Of a stretch of 64,000 bases of DNA, positions 12,574 to 24,726 are shown piece by piece. The notes below the pieces were generated by a model that saw nothing but the letters and a program-made list of their open reading frames with translations, searched no databases and was not told where the DNA came from. The position numbers were made by a program, and so were the translations under genes. Position 1 is the first letter of the stretch. Every line of letters begins with the position of its first letter. Source of the DNA: Cucumis sativus (lineage: Eukaryota > Streptophyta > Magnoliopsida > Cucurbitales > Cucurbitaceae); NCBI RefSeq assembly GCF_000004075.3, contig NC_026658.2, positions 23,300,075-23,364,074 on the forward strand, given 5' to 3'.

Positions 12574-13385
12574 TTACGATTTTGTTATTTATTATATATT
12601 GTTTGATTGTATTAATATTATTTTGAATCTTAGTTTATCGTTGTGATTAAAAAAAAAATACATAACCCAAAAATTGTCTCCAAATGTCATTTTAAAACAA
12701 CTCCTTACCTATAATCATATCAAATAAAGTATGTTATTACAAAATTTAAAAAATCTAACAAGCTAAAAAGTTCTATAAAATCCCATTCAACTTTCCAAAA
12801 CGAGGTAAAGTTAAGCAAACTCCATGTTAAATGAGAGATTTCGATCAATTGAATTATGTCACGTCATTACATCGAAAATCAACTTCATCATGAAAATTGT
12901 AAAGGGATCGAATCGAGTAATTAAAATGGCTCAAACATAACCCAATTTAAAATTAGATAACCGTGAGAATGACAAAATAGTAGATAACAATTTGAAAAAT
13001 AGCAAATCCAAAAAATATCTTGATTTTTAGCAAAACTGCTCAAAGAAGATATTTTTTTACAACTTTTCAATCGATTTTACCTCTTCATAGACTAAAACTC
13101 CATTTTCTCAAATACAGTGTATTTGTGCAGAGTAAAATAATGCAATATAATCTAGAATCACAAATACAATGTATTTGCATATCATTCAGTTTTATAAAAA
13201 TGTTAAATAAATATTTATTATCTCATTTAACCAACATCTCCTAGATTTATGCCTTCAATTTATACCAGATTTTCGAATTTGTAGACTTCAAATCAAATGA
13301 TTAACAATTTATTTTTATTAATATATATATGATAATAGCTATTTAATTCATACTCTTTTTTGCTATCTGTAAAATGATTGATGAT

Positions 13386-13585
13386 ATAATTTCTTCATTA
13401 TACGTTTTATAAGTTTTGGTTAATTTTTAGCAACACTTTATTATATCATACGAGTACATAATTTTTCATATAATGATAATATAATTTGTTCATTGTACAT
13501 GTCTTAAAAGTTTTGTCAATTTTTAGTAACATTTTATTATACCAAACAAATACACAATTTTTCATATTTATCTTTCATTGTTTTT
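13386..13585. repeat. Diverged ~100-bp tandem duplication
   Basis: Two adjacent copies share the order TAATTT-TTCATT, TTTT-GTTAATTTTTAG-AACA, TTTATTATA and ACATAATTTTTCATAT with numerous substitutions, implying an older duplication. Confidence 0.65.
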
Positions 13586-16366
13586 AGATTATATATAATA
13601 ATAAATATTTATTTTATCATTTGATTTTAAAAGTTCAGTGGAAAGATCTCCAAAAGTTGAATTTAAAATTGTATCCTTCTCTAAAATTCTTCATTTGATA
13701 TAATAACAACTTCATATTAACATTGTATCCTCTCTCTAATTATGCATGTAACAATTATTTCATAAATAATTTATAATAAATTGACATTATTTAAGAAAAA
13801 TCAATCAATTATTACGATATGTACGTGGATGATAGAAATTTTCTTAAACTAATGATATTGATCATAAATGCATCAAGAGAATAAAATCCTTTTATGAAAG
13901 AATTATTCAACGAGGTATATTTTTCATAAATATTATTTAAAAGTTGGTTTTAAAATTTAATTTAAAACCAATAGAATACTAAAAATTTAATTTTAAATGT
14001 CAAGTTTCCATAAAAACCGTGATAATAGTGTGATTTTTATTTAAAAAATTGTTTAGTTGTACCAGGAATTTTTGTATATGACATTTTTATTTTGAATTAC
14101 ATTAATATTTGACAAATTATAGTGCGTTATTTCAATTACATTGTATTTGAGGTTTAGATGAAGAATTTTATTTTAGATTGTTTCATTTATTTATTTTTCT
14201 AGTTTTTATGTTTTGTTGTTATAACCATTTAAAATTATTTTCTTGCTATTTTCTCGAACTAAAATGGTTTGCTATTCTTGTTTACGGCCCATTTAAAATC
14301 TGTATGGAAATTTGAGTTACATTGGGCCAAGCCCAATTTCATTCGGAAATTGGGTTTAAGCCCACCAAAGTCTTGATTGTTTGAAAGTTTTGAAGATTCA
14401 TTCTCTCAAGATCAGATCTCAAGACATTAAAGTTCTTATAGATCTTTTAAAAATGAAAGAGTTGAAAAATTAACCATTCTTGAATTTCAGAGATTGAGGC
14501 TCAAATACTCAAGTTTAGAATCTTGAGTAACAAAAAACTTTTTAGTTCATTTTTATTTTCTAAAATTATTTTAAATAACAGAATTTTTAAAAATGATTAT
14601 AAATATAGTAAAAAATTAACATCGTAAATATTTTAGTTCATTTTGCTATATTTGAAAATAACTCTTTTATTTCGTGATTGTCGTGGGCATAAATAGACTT
14701 ATTCGTTTACTTTTGTTTGGGCTGATTTCATATAACGATAGCAAGAAGTTTGGATCGAGATATAATTGTCGCCAAATGTCTCTATGATTCATCAATTGTA
14801 TTAGAAAATAGATTAATCCTCTTTATAACGAATTAGTTCTAGATTTTTTTTATGAGAAATGAAAAATTAAGCAAGTAAATCTTACTATTAAAGAGTTGAG
14901 AAAATAAATTTTCAAGACTCAAGTTCATGGAGATTGAATATACTTGACAACATATATATTTTCTTCCTTACCTTTTTTAAGACTTATGGAAATTTTTTGT
15001 TGGAGACTTTGGGATTATACTTTGATTATGAGTAGAGCTTTGTAAGCACACTAAATCACATATGATGTTTCAATTTAGGTTAACCAATCTTAAGTCTTAA
15101 AATCAAATGGTCAAGAGAGATGGTTTAATACAAAAATCCCGATTAACTAATGTAAGCTTGGTTGGTAACCCATTTGTTTTCTATTTTTTGTTTTTGTAAA
15201 AACGGGTATACTTGGGTACTTAATTCACTTTTTTTTTTAATTTTTAAAACAAGAAACTTGCTTTTAAAATTACTAAGGAAAATTGAATAAAAAAAACACA
15301 TTTTGTTTTCCAAAAGCAGAAAACAAAACCATTTACCAACATACATGAACTTTGTTTTTAATAACATAATTTAAGAAGAAAAAAAAGTTGAAATGGTTAT
15401 CAAGGAATGCTCTAAAGATCAAACTCCACATGATATAGTTTTGGCACACAACTCAACCCATAAATGGCAAAAATCTAAACACTCTTTGGCTAAACTTGAA
15501 GGAAAAAGGTTTAAAATTAATTATTGCAGTTTGCCCCAAACCAACCTAATGAAAGGCTTTAAATAGCCTTCCAATGAACCCTAATACCACATCATTAACT
15601 ATGACAAAATCCCACAAAATACTCCTTGACATTTATTGTTATTTTAAGACTAGTGCATGTCCTTGCATAGTTTAGTTTCAATAGGATATTGATTTCTTCA
15701 TTATGGTTCATTGAGAGCAACAAATCTTCCAACTTCATCATTAAAGACATCTGCCCCAAAAGGAAAAACACAAATATAATACAGACATCAATTTCCAAAA
15801 CCTGAACTTATTATATTAATCACTCTAAATCAAACACTATCAACAGGCATGAGGAACAGTCGAAGTTTAACACAGAAGAACATTCTTTTGTAGAATAACT
15901 TTCAAGAAATTATACAAAACAATGACTTAGTTACTATTCAGAACTAAACTATCATGTTTTTTCTTTTACTACTTTCTAAGAGCATATGAAATTCATCTTC
16001 TAAGTGAGCTATCTATTCTAAAACCATGTTAGATAATTTACTATTCAAACAAGTTCTTTTTGGTATTAAAAGAAAGTTTGAAATTTGAAAATCGTTTTAA
16101 ATTTACTGCTCAAACATAGACAATTAAAAGTGAACTTCAAAATTGGCCAACAAGTAAAAAAAGTAGAAAGTTATTCTAGTTACGCTTTGGCAGGACAAGT
16201 TGAAAATGGTGTTTCCTTCAGAGCATGATGAACTTGTACATATAAAAGAGATCAGAGACAGAGATGGCTGGATAAGGAATGAAAGGAAGAAATACTACTA
16301 TTGACAGAGGCAACATTTTCTGGGTATTATTGGCTAAAATCTACCCAGCAGCATAATAGCTAAAAG

Positions 16367-16465
16367 ACATAGATAATCCTCTCATTGTATAATTCTCTTG
16401 TACTTTGAGTTCTTATTATTAATAAAGAAGTTTGTTTCTGTTTAAAAAAAAACATAGATAATCCT
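16367..16465 (+). mobile_element. 71-bp retroposed 3' end with poly(A) and TSD
   Basis: An exact 14-bp direct repeat ACATAGATAATCCT (16367-16380 and 16452-16465) flanks a 71-bp insert. The insert contains an AATAAA signal and ends in a run of nine to ten A residues. Poly(A) plus a variable-length target duplication is the signature of LINE-driven, target-primed insertion. The insert is only the extreme 3' end of some transcript, 5'-truncated. Its source cannot be identified. Confidence 0.8.
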
Positions 16466-18159
16466 ACATGTACTCTTAACTATAACAAGAAATCTGGTGG
16501 TAAATGAGGGACTTAACTGTTGAGCTGAAAGCATCTTAAGATCCTTGAGCGGCCACCCCTGACATGTAAACAAGGGACTTGGATTAAGGATTAAGGATTA
16601 AGTCTACAAATTTAAAAACATAAACCAGGAGAAGATCACGTTAATTGTCCTTTGTAGGTTCTGAAATACCTTCATTTTCATTTATGTTAAAGAAATGAAA
16701 TTATATTAATGATGAAATTTACAGAGAGTATAACAACAATTCCTTCACTAAAAAATGAATCATAATAAAATATAAACCAAACGACCATATAATGACCATC
16801 ACCAGAAAACATCCATGTCAAGTGCAAAAGCATTAAAGCTTTCATTACAAGAATAATTATTATGACACCTTTCGGATTGAAAAGGACATATTAATGCAGA
16901 TGTGCCTAGAAGGATGTTTTGGTGAAGTATAAAATATTCTAGAACAGTGATTTGGATAGGCTAGTCTTTCATTATACAAACTTTAGTTGCTATCACAACA
17001 AAGTCTACGAAAATGCTTAAGGCCTCACTTATTAGAAATCTTGGCTTGTGGAAAAGGAAAGCATTATCTTAAAATTGAAGGAACTTATTAGAAAAAATGG
17101 GCAGGATAGCCACTCAAAAAAGTCAACTACACATTCTTTTGTTATGAGACAATGCGGTATTTTAATTGCAGGGGGTATACATCAAATGAATGAACTAGAA
17201 GTCTAACACTTGCCTCATCTCTTACACAAAAGCAAAATCCCTTATTTACCAGCCAGAAAGTCAATAACTTCCATTGTATTCTCATGTTAATTACTTCAAC
17301 TATTCTTTTTCTTCTTTCAAATAATATCCTCTTCGGCTCATCCTCAGTATGGCACAGGCAGAAATCAAGAACAGAATGGAGAGAAACACACTACGAGTTC
17401 TAGCCCATTTTGCTCTGCACAAAAGAACATGCCAATCATGCTGCCCTGCCCTTATACAAACCATTCTGTACAAGGGCCAGAATCCCACAATTCAAGGTGC
17501 CAATATGCATGGTATACTGTAAAGATCTTAGATAGACTAAATTATCAATTAAGCCCTTGTTATTTTCTGTTTTAACGATTTGTATTTGGTTTATTATTAA
17601 TGTCTTTAGTCTTTATTTACAACTATCTTATAACCACTTTAACCTAATATACGAAATATTCAGCCTCAGTGTGTACGTCTAAGAGCTTACTCTCTTCCTC
17701 AATAAACCGGTGTCTCCTTGTTGTCTACTGTAAGTTTGTATCACAAAAGACAACACGTGTAGCACACCTAAATCACAATGCATAAGACAGAAGTCAAAGA
17801 TCTAAATATTATCCATTCTATTTTGGTTACGGCCCACTCACTTTTTCTTTACAATTCTAATCTCAAAGAGGCTCCTTTGATTTCCCCCTCATAGTCATCA
17901 ATGGCACTTTCAATATGTTAGCACTCAACTAGTGTAATCACTACACTTTTCTCTTCTTATAGGTGATAGTTGATAAAGCAACATCCTCATAAGGGTTTGC
18001 CCCTTCCATTATTGCTACAGAAAATGAGCAGAGTTGCAATAGATCTCACACCATAATTATAATCACAGAATGATCAATTATGAATCCAAAATCATTATCC
18101 TAACATCGCAATAGCGATCTAACTTGAGAAATAGTAGAATATAACAAACTAACCTGAGA

Positions 18160-18446
18160 TCATTCGACGACTTTCTGCACAGCATCATTAGGAGATTCGG
18201 ATAATTGATGATTCAAACGCTGCTTCTGCTGTTGTTGCAACAGAGAATTGCGCTCGATCTCCCGCCACTTGTTTATGGCGAAGCTGACAATGACTGAACA
18301 ACATAAACGAATGGAATGGTTAATGAATAGAATGGAAGAGAGAAAATAAAAAGAGAAAAATGGAAGAAATTACATCCGGCGCCGGCGAAATAGAGGAGAC
18401 GGAGAATCTTAGGGCCCGCCGGACCAGTAACCTCTTCTCCGGTCAT
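18160..18446 (-). CDS. Small single-pass membrane protein, function unknown
   Basis: Two minus-strand exons, 18446-18374 and 18293-18160, join in phase 1 across an 80-bp GT...AG intron and give 68 residues. The start is MTGEEVTGPAGPKILRLLYF, with an in-frame stop (TGA) five codons upstream, so the start is firm. Residues about 14-31 (ILRLLYFAGAGFIVSFAI) form one hydrophobic segment, followed by the basic/amphipathic NKWREIERN and a Gln-rich tail. The compositional contrast with the AT-rich flanks and the clean splice join indicate a real gene. The layout (short N-terminus, one membrane segment, charged tail) resembles small tail-type proteins of mitochondria or plastid envelope, but I cannot name a family. 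The stop is followed at once by a consensus donor, so a 3'-UTR intron is likely. Confidence 0.75.
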
Positions 18447-18582
18447 TAGGTTCTTAGTTCAGGTGGTCGACGTTACACAGCTATGAAGAGGAAAGTAGAA
18501 AGGTCTAAATTTGGGATATTTCATCTTCGCTAAAGTAGGATAACCTTACGTCAAAAATCAACATGGTAAATAACAAAATAAC

Positions 18583-18587
<5 letters not shown>

Positions 18588-18616
<29 letters not shown>
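18588..18616. repeat. (TA)n microsatellite
   Basis: An uninterrupted TA dinucleotide run of about 14 units lies upstream of the small membrane-protein gene. Confidence 0.95.
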
Positions 18617-18618
<2 letters not shown>

Positions 18619-19171
18619 AATATATGTCATTTTTATATTATAAACATCCACCTGTTAATGTCTATCATGGTTTTAAATCCAAAATTTTGTTATATAATGA
18701 TCGATTCACTTAATTTGTCATAAGTTATAAATATTGGATAAAATCTACTATTTTTCACAAAAAAAAAAAATCTCAATTTAATTTAATATTTTACAATTAA
18801 AGACTAGAGTTGGAAAATAAATAGATAGTATATTTAAAAATATATACAATTTAGCAAAAATAACAAAATGGATTTTCAAAATGGTGTTATATCAATTAGT
18901 AGTCTACGGACAATTGTTGTATTTGTAACATTCTCTTTTTTTCATTTTTACCTCCAATTTAATATTTTAGCCTTAATCCATTCAAATTGTTAAACTTAGC
19001 AACTCAATCACCAAATACTTAGATATATTTGAAATTGATTAGAGTCATCCCAACATATATATATGATAATAATAACAAGGAGCGTTTTTAAAAATAGCAA
19101 AAAAATATTAATGGTAATAGGATCAATGTGATCACTATATTTTCTAAATTGCAAAAGTAGCAAATTTGAAA

Positions 19172-19226
19172 CTTGATAGCCCTTTGATAGCCATTTGATA
19201 GCTATTTGATAGTCCTCTGATAGTCG
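19172..19226. repeat. 11-bp minisatellite, five units
   Basis: Five consecutive 11-base units of the form TTTGATAGCCA with one to three changes each. Confidence 0.9.
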
Positions 19227-20334
19227 TGCGATTTAATTACTTGTTATGTTTGCAATATGTAAAAAATATGTGCTATGAATGACTTTTTTCTTAATTTTTT
19301 TGTCATATGATGTAATTTCTCATAAATAAATGAAGATCAAAATACGAAATGTTGATAACTAACAAAATTAATGTTTCTAGAAATCAATAAAGATTTGTTG
19401 AAAATGTATAGACTAAAATTGTAATTTGAAAATACATGAACTAAGTAACATGCGTTGGAATGTATTGTGAGACTAAAATGGTATTTTTAACCAAAAAAAT
19501 TACTACCCATTTATTTGGTTACCATTTGTTTGGATCTAAAGAAGTTCAAAGATGATTTGAAATATGAACAATGCATTAAAACCAATTACTTCTTTCATTT
19601 AGAACGAGAGAACCATTTAAAATTATATATATATGAATGATATCAGAAAAATAAATTTACTAATATAGTTGAATTCAAGATACAAGCGATGACAATACTA
19701 TTGTGTGCATTTCCACGTAGGGAGAAGTTCACTCGATGGTTGATTAAGGGAATGTGCCATCAATAAATCAAAATCGTGTTCCAAATTGACAAAGCAAGAA
19801 TCATCGAATGACTCCATGTAAGTTAATTATTCGTCAGTGAGAGACTCGGTAACAAGGACATGATTAGAGGTGTCCATTATGATAGAGAATATATAGAGAT
19901 TGTATTGCTAGATGAACTATTGATGTTCTAATGCGATTGAGGAATCGACATCAATTGTGTCGTTGAAAGGATTTGTTGAGGATGACGAAAATCAATTAGA
20001 GAAATCGCTAGGATCTAAGTCAGAATTGACAATTAAAGACCAAAAGTTTGACTATGGTGCATAGAGTTTATTTGCGGAAGTTTTAGGGTAATTTATTCCA
20101 ACCATACATATTAAAATATTAAAATGAAGAATGAGAGGAAAAAGAGAATGGTTTAGATTTTGAAATAATTCTCTTTTAAACAACATAATTGAATGACGGG
20201 ATAATCAAAGATGGAGATTGCATAGGTTAATAATGATTAGAAGAAATTGAAATAATGTGAAACTTATACAAAAGAGAATGGTTTGGGATGATGATGGAAA
20301 TATGATATAAATAAGAATAATTGAATTAAACTTA

Positions 20335-20364
20335 GGGCGGGCGGGCGGGCGGCGGGCGGGCGGG
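20335..20364 (+). other. G-run cluster (G-quadruplex-capable)
   Basis: Seven GGG runs plus one GG run, separated by single C residues, stand in otherwise AT-rich DNA. This meets the usual sequence rule for a very stable G-quadruplex on the plus strand. No gene start is recognisable nearby. Confidence 0.85.
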
Positions 20365-23300
20365 TTGGTGATGGCCTACTCCAAAATGGGGAACAGTGAG
20401 AGGCAATATGAATGGATGACATTTCAAATAATTTGGCTTTTTGAAGTTAATTCTTTATATAGAAAGTGACAATTAGGGTTCATTGAATTCCTTTCAATTT
20501 TCATATCACATTCTTTTCCTAAGTGCCACAATTTGGTAATTCCTCACACACACTTTACATAAAATCAATATATATGATGCTAAATATAGGAGTTCTTTTT
20601 TTTTTTTTTTTACTTTATTTTTCCGCTCTACATGTAGAAATTAAAAGCTTATGAAAATGACCAACTCTAACTTTAGCTTAATCTACGATCGTCGTACTTT
20701 GAATTATAATGATATTTATATTAGATGTAAATGCGCACTCACTGACTTACATTTGAAAATAAGCCAAGGATTAATTATGTAACCTAATTTTGCTTGCATC
20801 AATAAATATTCTTTCTTCCCTCTCATTGCACATCGTTCATCAATTACTCAATGTCTTCCCTCTATTTCAAATCTAAAAAATTTTAAATATGAAAAACGAG
20901 AGTGAGATACAAGTACAAGAACATAGAGCGAGTAAGAAAAACTAGAAATTCTTCTAATAAAAATATTAACGTCGATACAAGATTAAAAAGAAAAAAAATT
21001 GATTATGAGAAATTAGGTTTGGAGCTCATTTTTGTTTGAATCTTTTAAGTGTTAATGAGAAGAATCTTATACACTACGTAATAATGACACGTTTGAGAAT
21101 TTTGTCGTATTTGCAAAGAGTATATACGTATTAAAACGATGACATGGAAACAGTATTTCGTGCATTTTTTGTAACTATTTATCCCAAAAGTTAGTTTAAG
21201 AAATGATTGTTTCTCTCTTTTTTTCTTTCCCACTTGGCAACTAACACTAACACATGAAAAGTCTAATAATCTATGTGGAATAACACAAAAAAAAAATTGC
21301 CTAACACATTGCAACTTTTTTGGAGTTGAGATTTCACACAATTTGACCTAATTTCTAGTAGATTATGTTAAGGTTAATCATAAAGTTGTAATAATTAATT
21401 AAGTAGCTCATCACATTAATTTAATATTAATATTATTATATTTCCTCACTTTTTGGATGCCAAATGAATTTTATTACGTGTCAACTATTAATTAATCTCA
21501 TGAGTTGAAGATTTTTCTATCCTATATATCATTAATTTAATTAATGAAATACCATATGTTTTTTTCCTAGCTACTTCAATCTATTTATAAGTAAAGAATT
21601 AGTTCCATATGGGTCAAAAGTTAAATTTAAATAATTTCAATGCAAAATTAGGAGGAATACAATTAATTACCCTTTTTTTAGCCTTCAAAATGTGAAGAGT
21701 ATGTCTGTTTCATCCTTCAATTTTAAAAAATGTATTGTTTTAATTCGAAGTTTATAAAAATATATCTATTTATGATCTCTTAAGTTTTCAAACTGTAACG
21801 TTCTAGTTCTTGATGAGGGTGAATTACAAACTAAAAACCAAATTGATCAACCAAAACATCGACCGAATCGAAGGTGGTCAGTCGGAGATAAGGAGGAGTT
21901 CAGTTGGTATTGGTTTGTGAAAAATCCAAACCGATAAACATTTTTTAAAACTTCAAAAGACATAAACCAATCTAAAACAAATTGATTAATCGACCAATAG
22001 TCTGTTTGTACTTATTCATGATCAAAATTGGTTTAAACATTTACTAAAGCAACCATAGTCGATTCGACGATAGTTTTTTTTAAAAATCGACTCCAACCGA
22101 CCAATACTCATTAACCTTAGTTCTTGAGTATATAAAAATAGGTTTAAACGGTAAATTTTTGTTTAATTTCTAAGAATACACATTTTTAAAATTCATAAAA
22201 AGAATCTATATTCTAAAACTAATAACTTGTCCTAAATTTTATTTAAAAGAAATCAAAAGGCAAAAAAATAGAAATAAATTTTCAATATACCAAGATGATT
22301 ATTCAACTAACATGAAATATATATCTTTGGTTAAAAACTCAAAGATTCGAATATCTTATTCTACCACAAGTATAAACAAATCACACTTATGATCTAAAGA
22401 AATAAAGAAAATAAAGTACACTAAGGAACGTTCTTGGAGACATCCTAATATATATATGTGTGTGCATGTATCTCTTTGAACATATAGATTCATTTATTAT
22501 GGCAAAGTCTTCCCCCCAAATTTGAAAATAGAACTTTAAAGAATTAATGTTAATTTTTATAAATTTGGGAAATCATTTACTCAAACACAATGATTAAATG
22601 AGATTAACAGATCTAAAATAGCTTTCATACGTTAATAACATTTTAAATATGAACATAATTTAATTGACATAAGACTTAGCTTGTATTATTGACTCTAAAA
22701 TAAAAGGTTTGATTTTATATGGTTGAAAAAACAATATCAATAATAAAACATATATATTCAATTGATTTTTAGATGAAATTCTATATTATTAAACAAAACG
22801 TCATATTTTGTTGGTATTTCTAATTTAGTTGATTAGAAATTTGGTTTTTTTATTTTCAAATGTTTATTCTATTTTACTTTCAATAGATTTTATGAGACGT
22901 ATAATAATAATAAGAGTTATTTGTCTATTTTAGTTTCTAAAACATGTATGTCAAGTACAAGTTTGACACCAATTGATAATTAGGGTAATTATTCAATAAT
23001 TTGTATGTTTATATGTATTAGATAGATTGACTAAATTATCATTTATAGAGTTTTGGAGCTATACACATTAGAACAACTCTTTATTTGCTCAAGTTAAGTC
23101 ATGTGAGAAAGGACATGTTTCATTTTGGCCATTTTACTAGTGGTTATAAAGTTGGACATCTTCTTTTAGGATGACGTTCGTGCAGGCGATGAACTTTCCA
23201 CGATAGTCTCTTACAATAATGAATTGAAAAAATTATTGTAGTGTAATTACGGTATCATATCTCTCGACCGAAAGTTATAATACAACATATATGTGCAAGA

Positions 23301-23639
23301 TGCATTTACAATTTAAATAATTTATTGAACTAAAAACTAAAATTTGAACATGATTCGCTTAACCTAAAAAAAAAAACTATGATAGTTTGATAGAAAATGA
23401 AAGCCAAAAGAATTGTGTATGAGATAAAGTGGTATATATGCATGGGGCCTTACATATATTTTATTTATATATGAAATATATAAGCATGTGGGGTAGCTAG
23501 GCAGCCATTTTCTAAAAAGCAGCCATAGCCCCAAAGTGCTTGGAGATGTAATGAAAACCAACCAAAGTGAAATAAAAAAACACACACACACAACAAATTC
23601 CAATAGGAAAAGAAAAGCATATTACTTATCTATAAATCA

Positions 23640-23757
23640 AATCAATTAATAAGATAGGTAAATGGAATCTAGTTTAGTGGTAATATCAATGAGTTGAATA
23701 TTCGGTCTCTCATGTCTTTAATTTTTATACTAATAAAAAAAATCAATTAAGAAGATA
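23640..23757 (+). mobile_element. Short SINE-like insert with target duplication
   Basis: The 84-bp body at 23657-23740 is flanked by 17-bp direct repeats starting AATCAATTAA (23640-23656 and 23741-23757) that match at 16 of 17 positions. The body begins near a pol III box-A-like TAGTTTAGTGG (23670-23680) and ends in an A run. A clear box B is missing, so it may be a truncated SINE. Confidence 0.55.
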
Positions 23758-24298
23758 TATTGTAGGATTTAATTCTCTTTACATTTTGAAATGAAAGAAA
23801 GGAAAACAAGTTTGGGTGTATGATTTGTTTAAATGAAATAAAACGATGAAAATCAACCTCCTCTTATTAACTACTTTAAATATACTTAACTTTATTCTCT
23901 ATCTCTTCTATAGATGAGTTCTACATTTTTATTAATAAATTTATAAACTATTCTATCTTTTTTTACCAAATCATTTGTGTAAGTTATGATATATAATTGA
24001 GTTGTTCGAATTCACCTTAGAATCTACAACCATTGAAAGAAGTAAATTAGTTAACTCAGGTGTGTTATCTTATAAAAATTGTGAGGTGATCTCAATATCA
24101 TTTTAATGTAACTAAGAACACTCATGACGTTAATTAGTAAACGAGATATTTAGATTAATAAAACTATATTTCGACTAAAATTCAATAAGATAAGTATTTT
24201 TTTTCTTTGTGTGTGATAATGTAAAACTAATCTCTTCCACAGACAAAACTAAGTGGCCTTCTTCTTTTAAAGTGGCCATACAAGGCAGCACCTCCTAC

Positions 24299-24342
24299 TT
24301 GACCCTCACGTCTCTCTCTCTTTACAAATTTCACTATAAATA
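24299..24342 (+). promoter_or_regulatory. W-box and TATA box of peptide precursor gene
   Basis: TATAAATAA at 24334-24342 is a strong TATA box about 112 bases before the start codon. A W-box core TTGACC (24299-24304), the WRKY-factor site, lies about 30 bases upstream. A short TC-repeat lies between the two. Defence or wounding induction is an inference. Confidence 0.6.
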
Positions 24343-24453
24343 ACCTAAAACCTACACACCAACTTCTCATAACATTCATCATTAAGTACAAGGAGAAGAA
24401 GAAAACACACACATTACAAAACCTATCTCTTTCCTAAAGCATTTAGAAAAACT

Positions 24454-24726
24454 ATGATGGGCAGCAAAAAGTTGATAATGGTGGCATTGTTGGTGGTGGC
24501 CTTGGTGCTATCCCAAGCACACATGAGCTTAGGAATAAGAAAGTTATCCAACAAGGAAATGAAGATGGTTCCAATCGGCGTTGATGTTAATTATATGCTT
24601 CTTGGCGCTCTTCCAAAAGGCCCAACGCCTCCGTCTGCCCCTAGTGAGCGAGGCAACCCTGCTCCTTTCAGTGATGGTGATCGCGTCTTGGTATCTGCTC
24701 CGAGCCCCGGAATTGGCCATCGTTGA
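24454..24726 (+). CDS. Secreted peptide precursor, IDA/PIP-like
   Basis: Intronless gene of 90 residues. Residues 1-27 are a typical signal peptide (MMGSKK then a Leu/Val/Ala core, ending near SLG). The middle is a variable region. Two conserved segments follow. Residues 54-68 (PKGPTPPSAPSERGN) match the IDA/IDA-like peptide pattern of P-x-PPSAPS-x-R-x-N. Residues 81-89 (SAPSPGIGH) match the PIP/PIPL C-terminal pattern SGPSPGxGH with Ala for the first Gly, followed by a terminal Arg. IDA peptides signal through HAESA-type and PIP peptides through RLK7-type receptor kinases, in abscission, root branching or immunity. The SGPS-type peptides of the two families are related. I infer a PIP-like precursor with two processed products, or one product plus a spacer motif. 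Two ATG codons begin the frame; either fits. Confidence 0.8.
   Translation: MMGSKKLIMVALLVVALVLSQAHMSLGIRKLSNKEMKMVPIGVDVNYMLLGALPKGPTPPSAPSERGNPAPFSDGDRVLVSAPSPGIGHR

Larger units (their letters stand above)
9061..17515. other. Long intergenic gap with scattered repeats
   Basis: No gene can be supported over more than 8 kb. It contains a CA/TA microsatellite at 9236-9263, a loose repeat of the ACAAACTATCA motif at about 10310-10440, 42-bp and ~100-bp tandem duplications near 12.5 and 13.4 kb, a 9-bp-stem hairpin at 14332-14354 and a tiny retroposed insert at 16381-16451. An open frame at 12327-12626 runs into the 42-bp repeats and resembles no family I know. The last kilobase may include a 3' untranslated exon of the 18.2-kb minus-strand gene. 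Confidence 0.5.
18617..24290. other. Long intergenic gap
   Basis: No gene supported. It contains an 11-bp minisatellite at 19172-19226, a G-run cluster at 20335-20364 and a small SINE-like insert at 23657-23740. Open frames such as the one at 21045-21341 (minus) are Lys/Phe/Cys-rich translations of AT-rich DNA with no family features. Confidence 0.5.

Noticed and set aside
12327-12626. 99-codon plus-strand open frame
   Set aside because: The second half is translated from a 42-bp tandem repeat and no family is recognisable. The first 50 codons could be a gene scrap but lack splice or promoter support.
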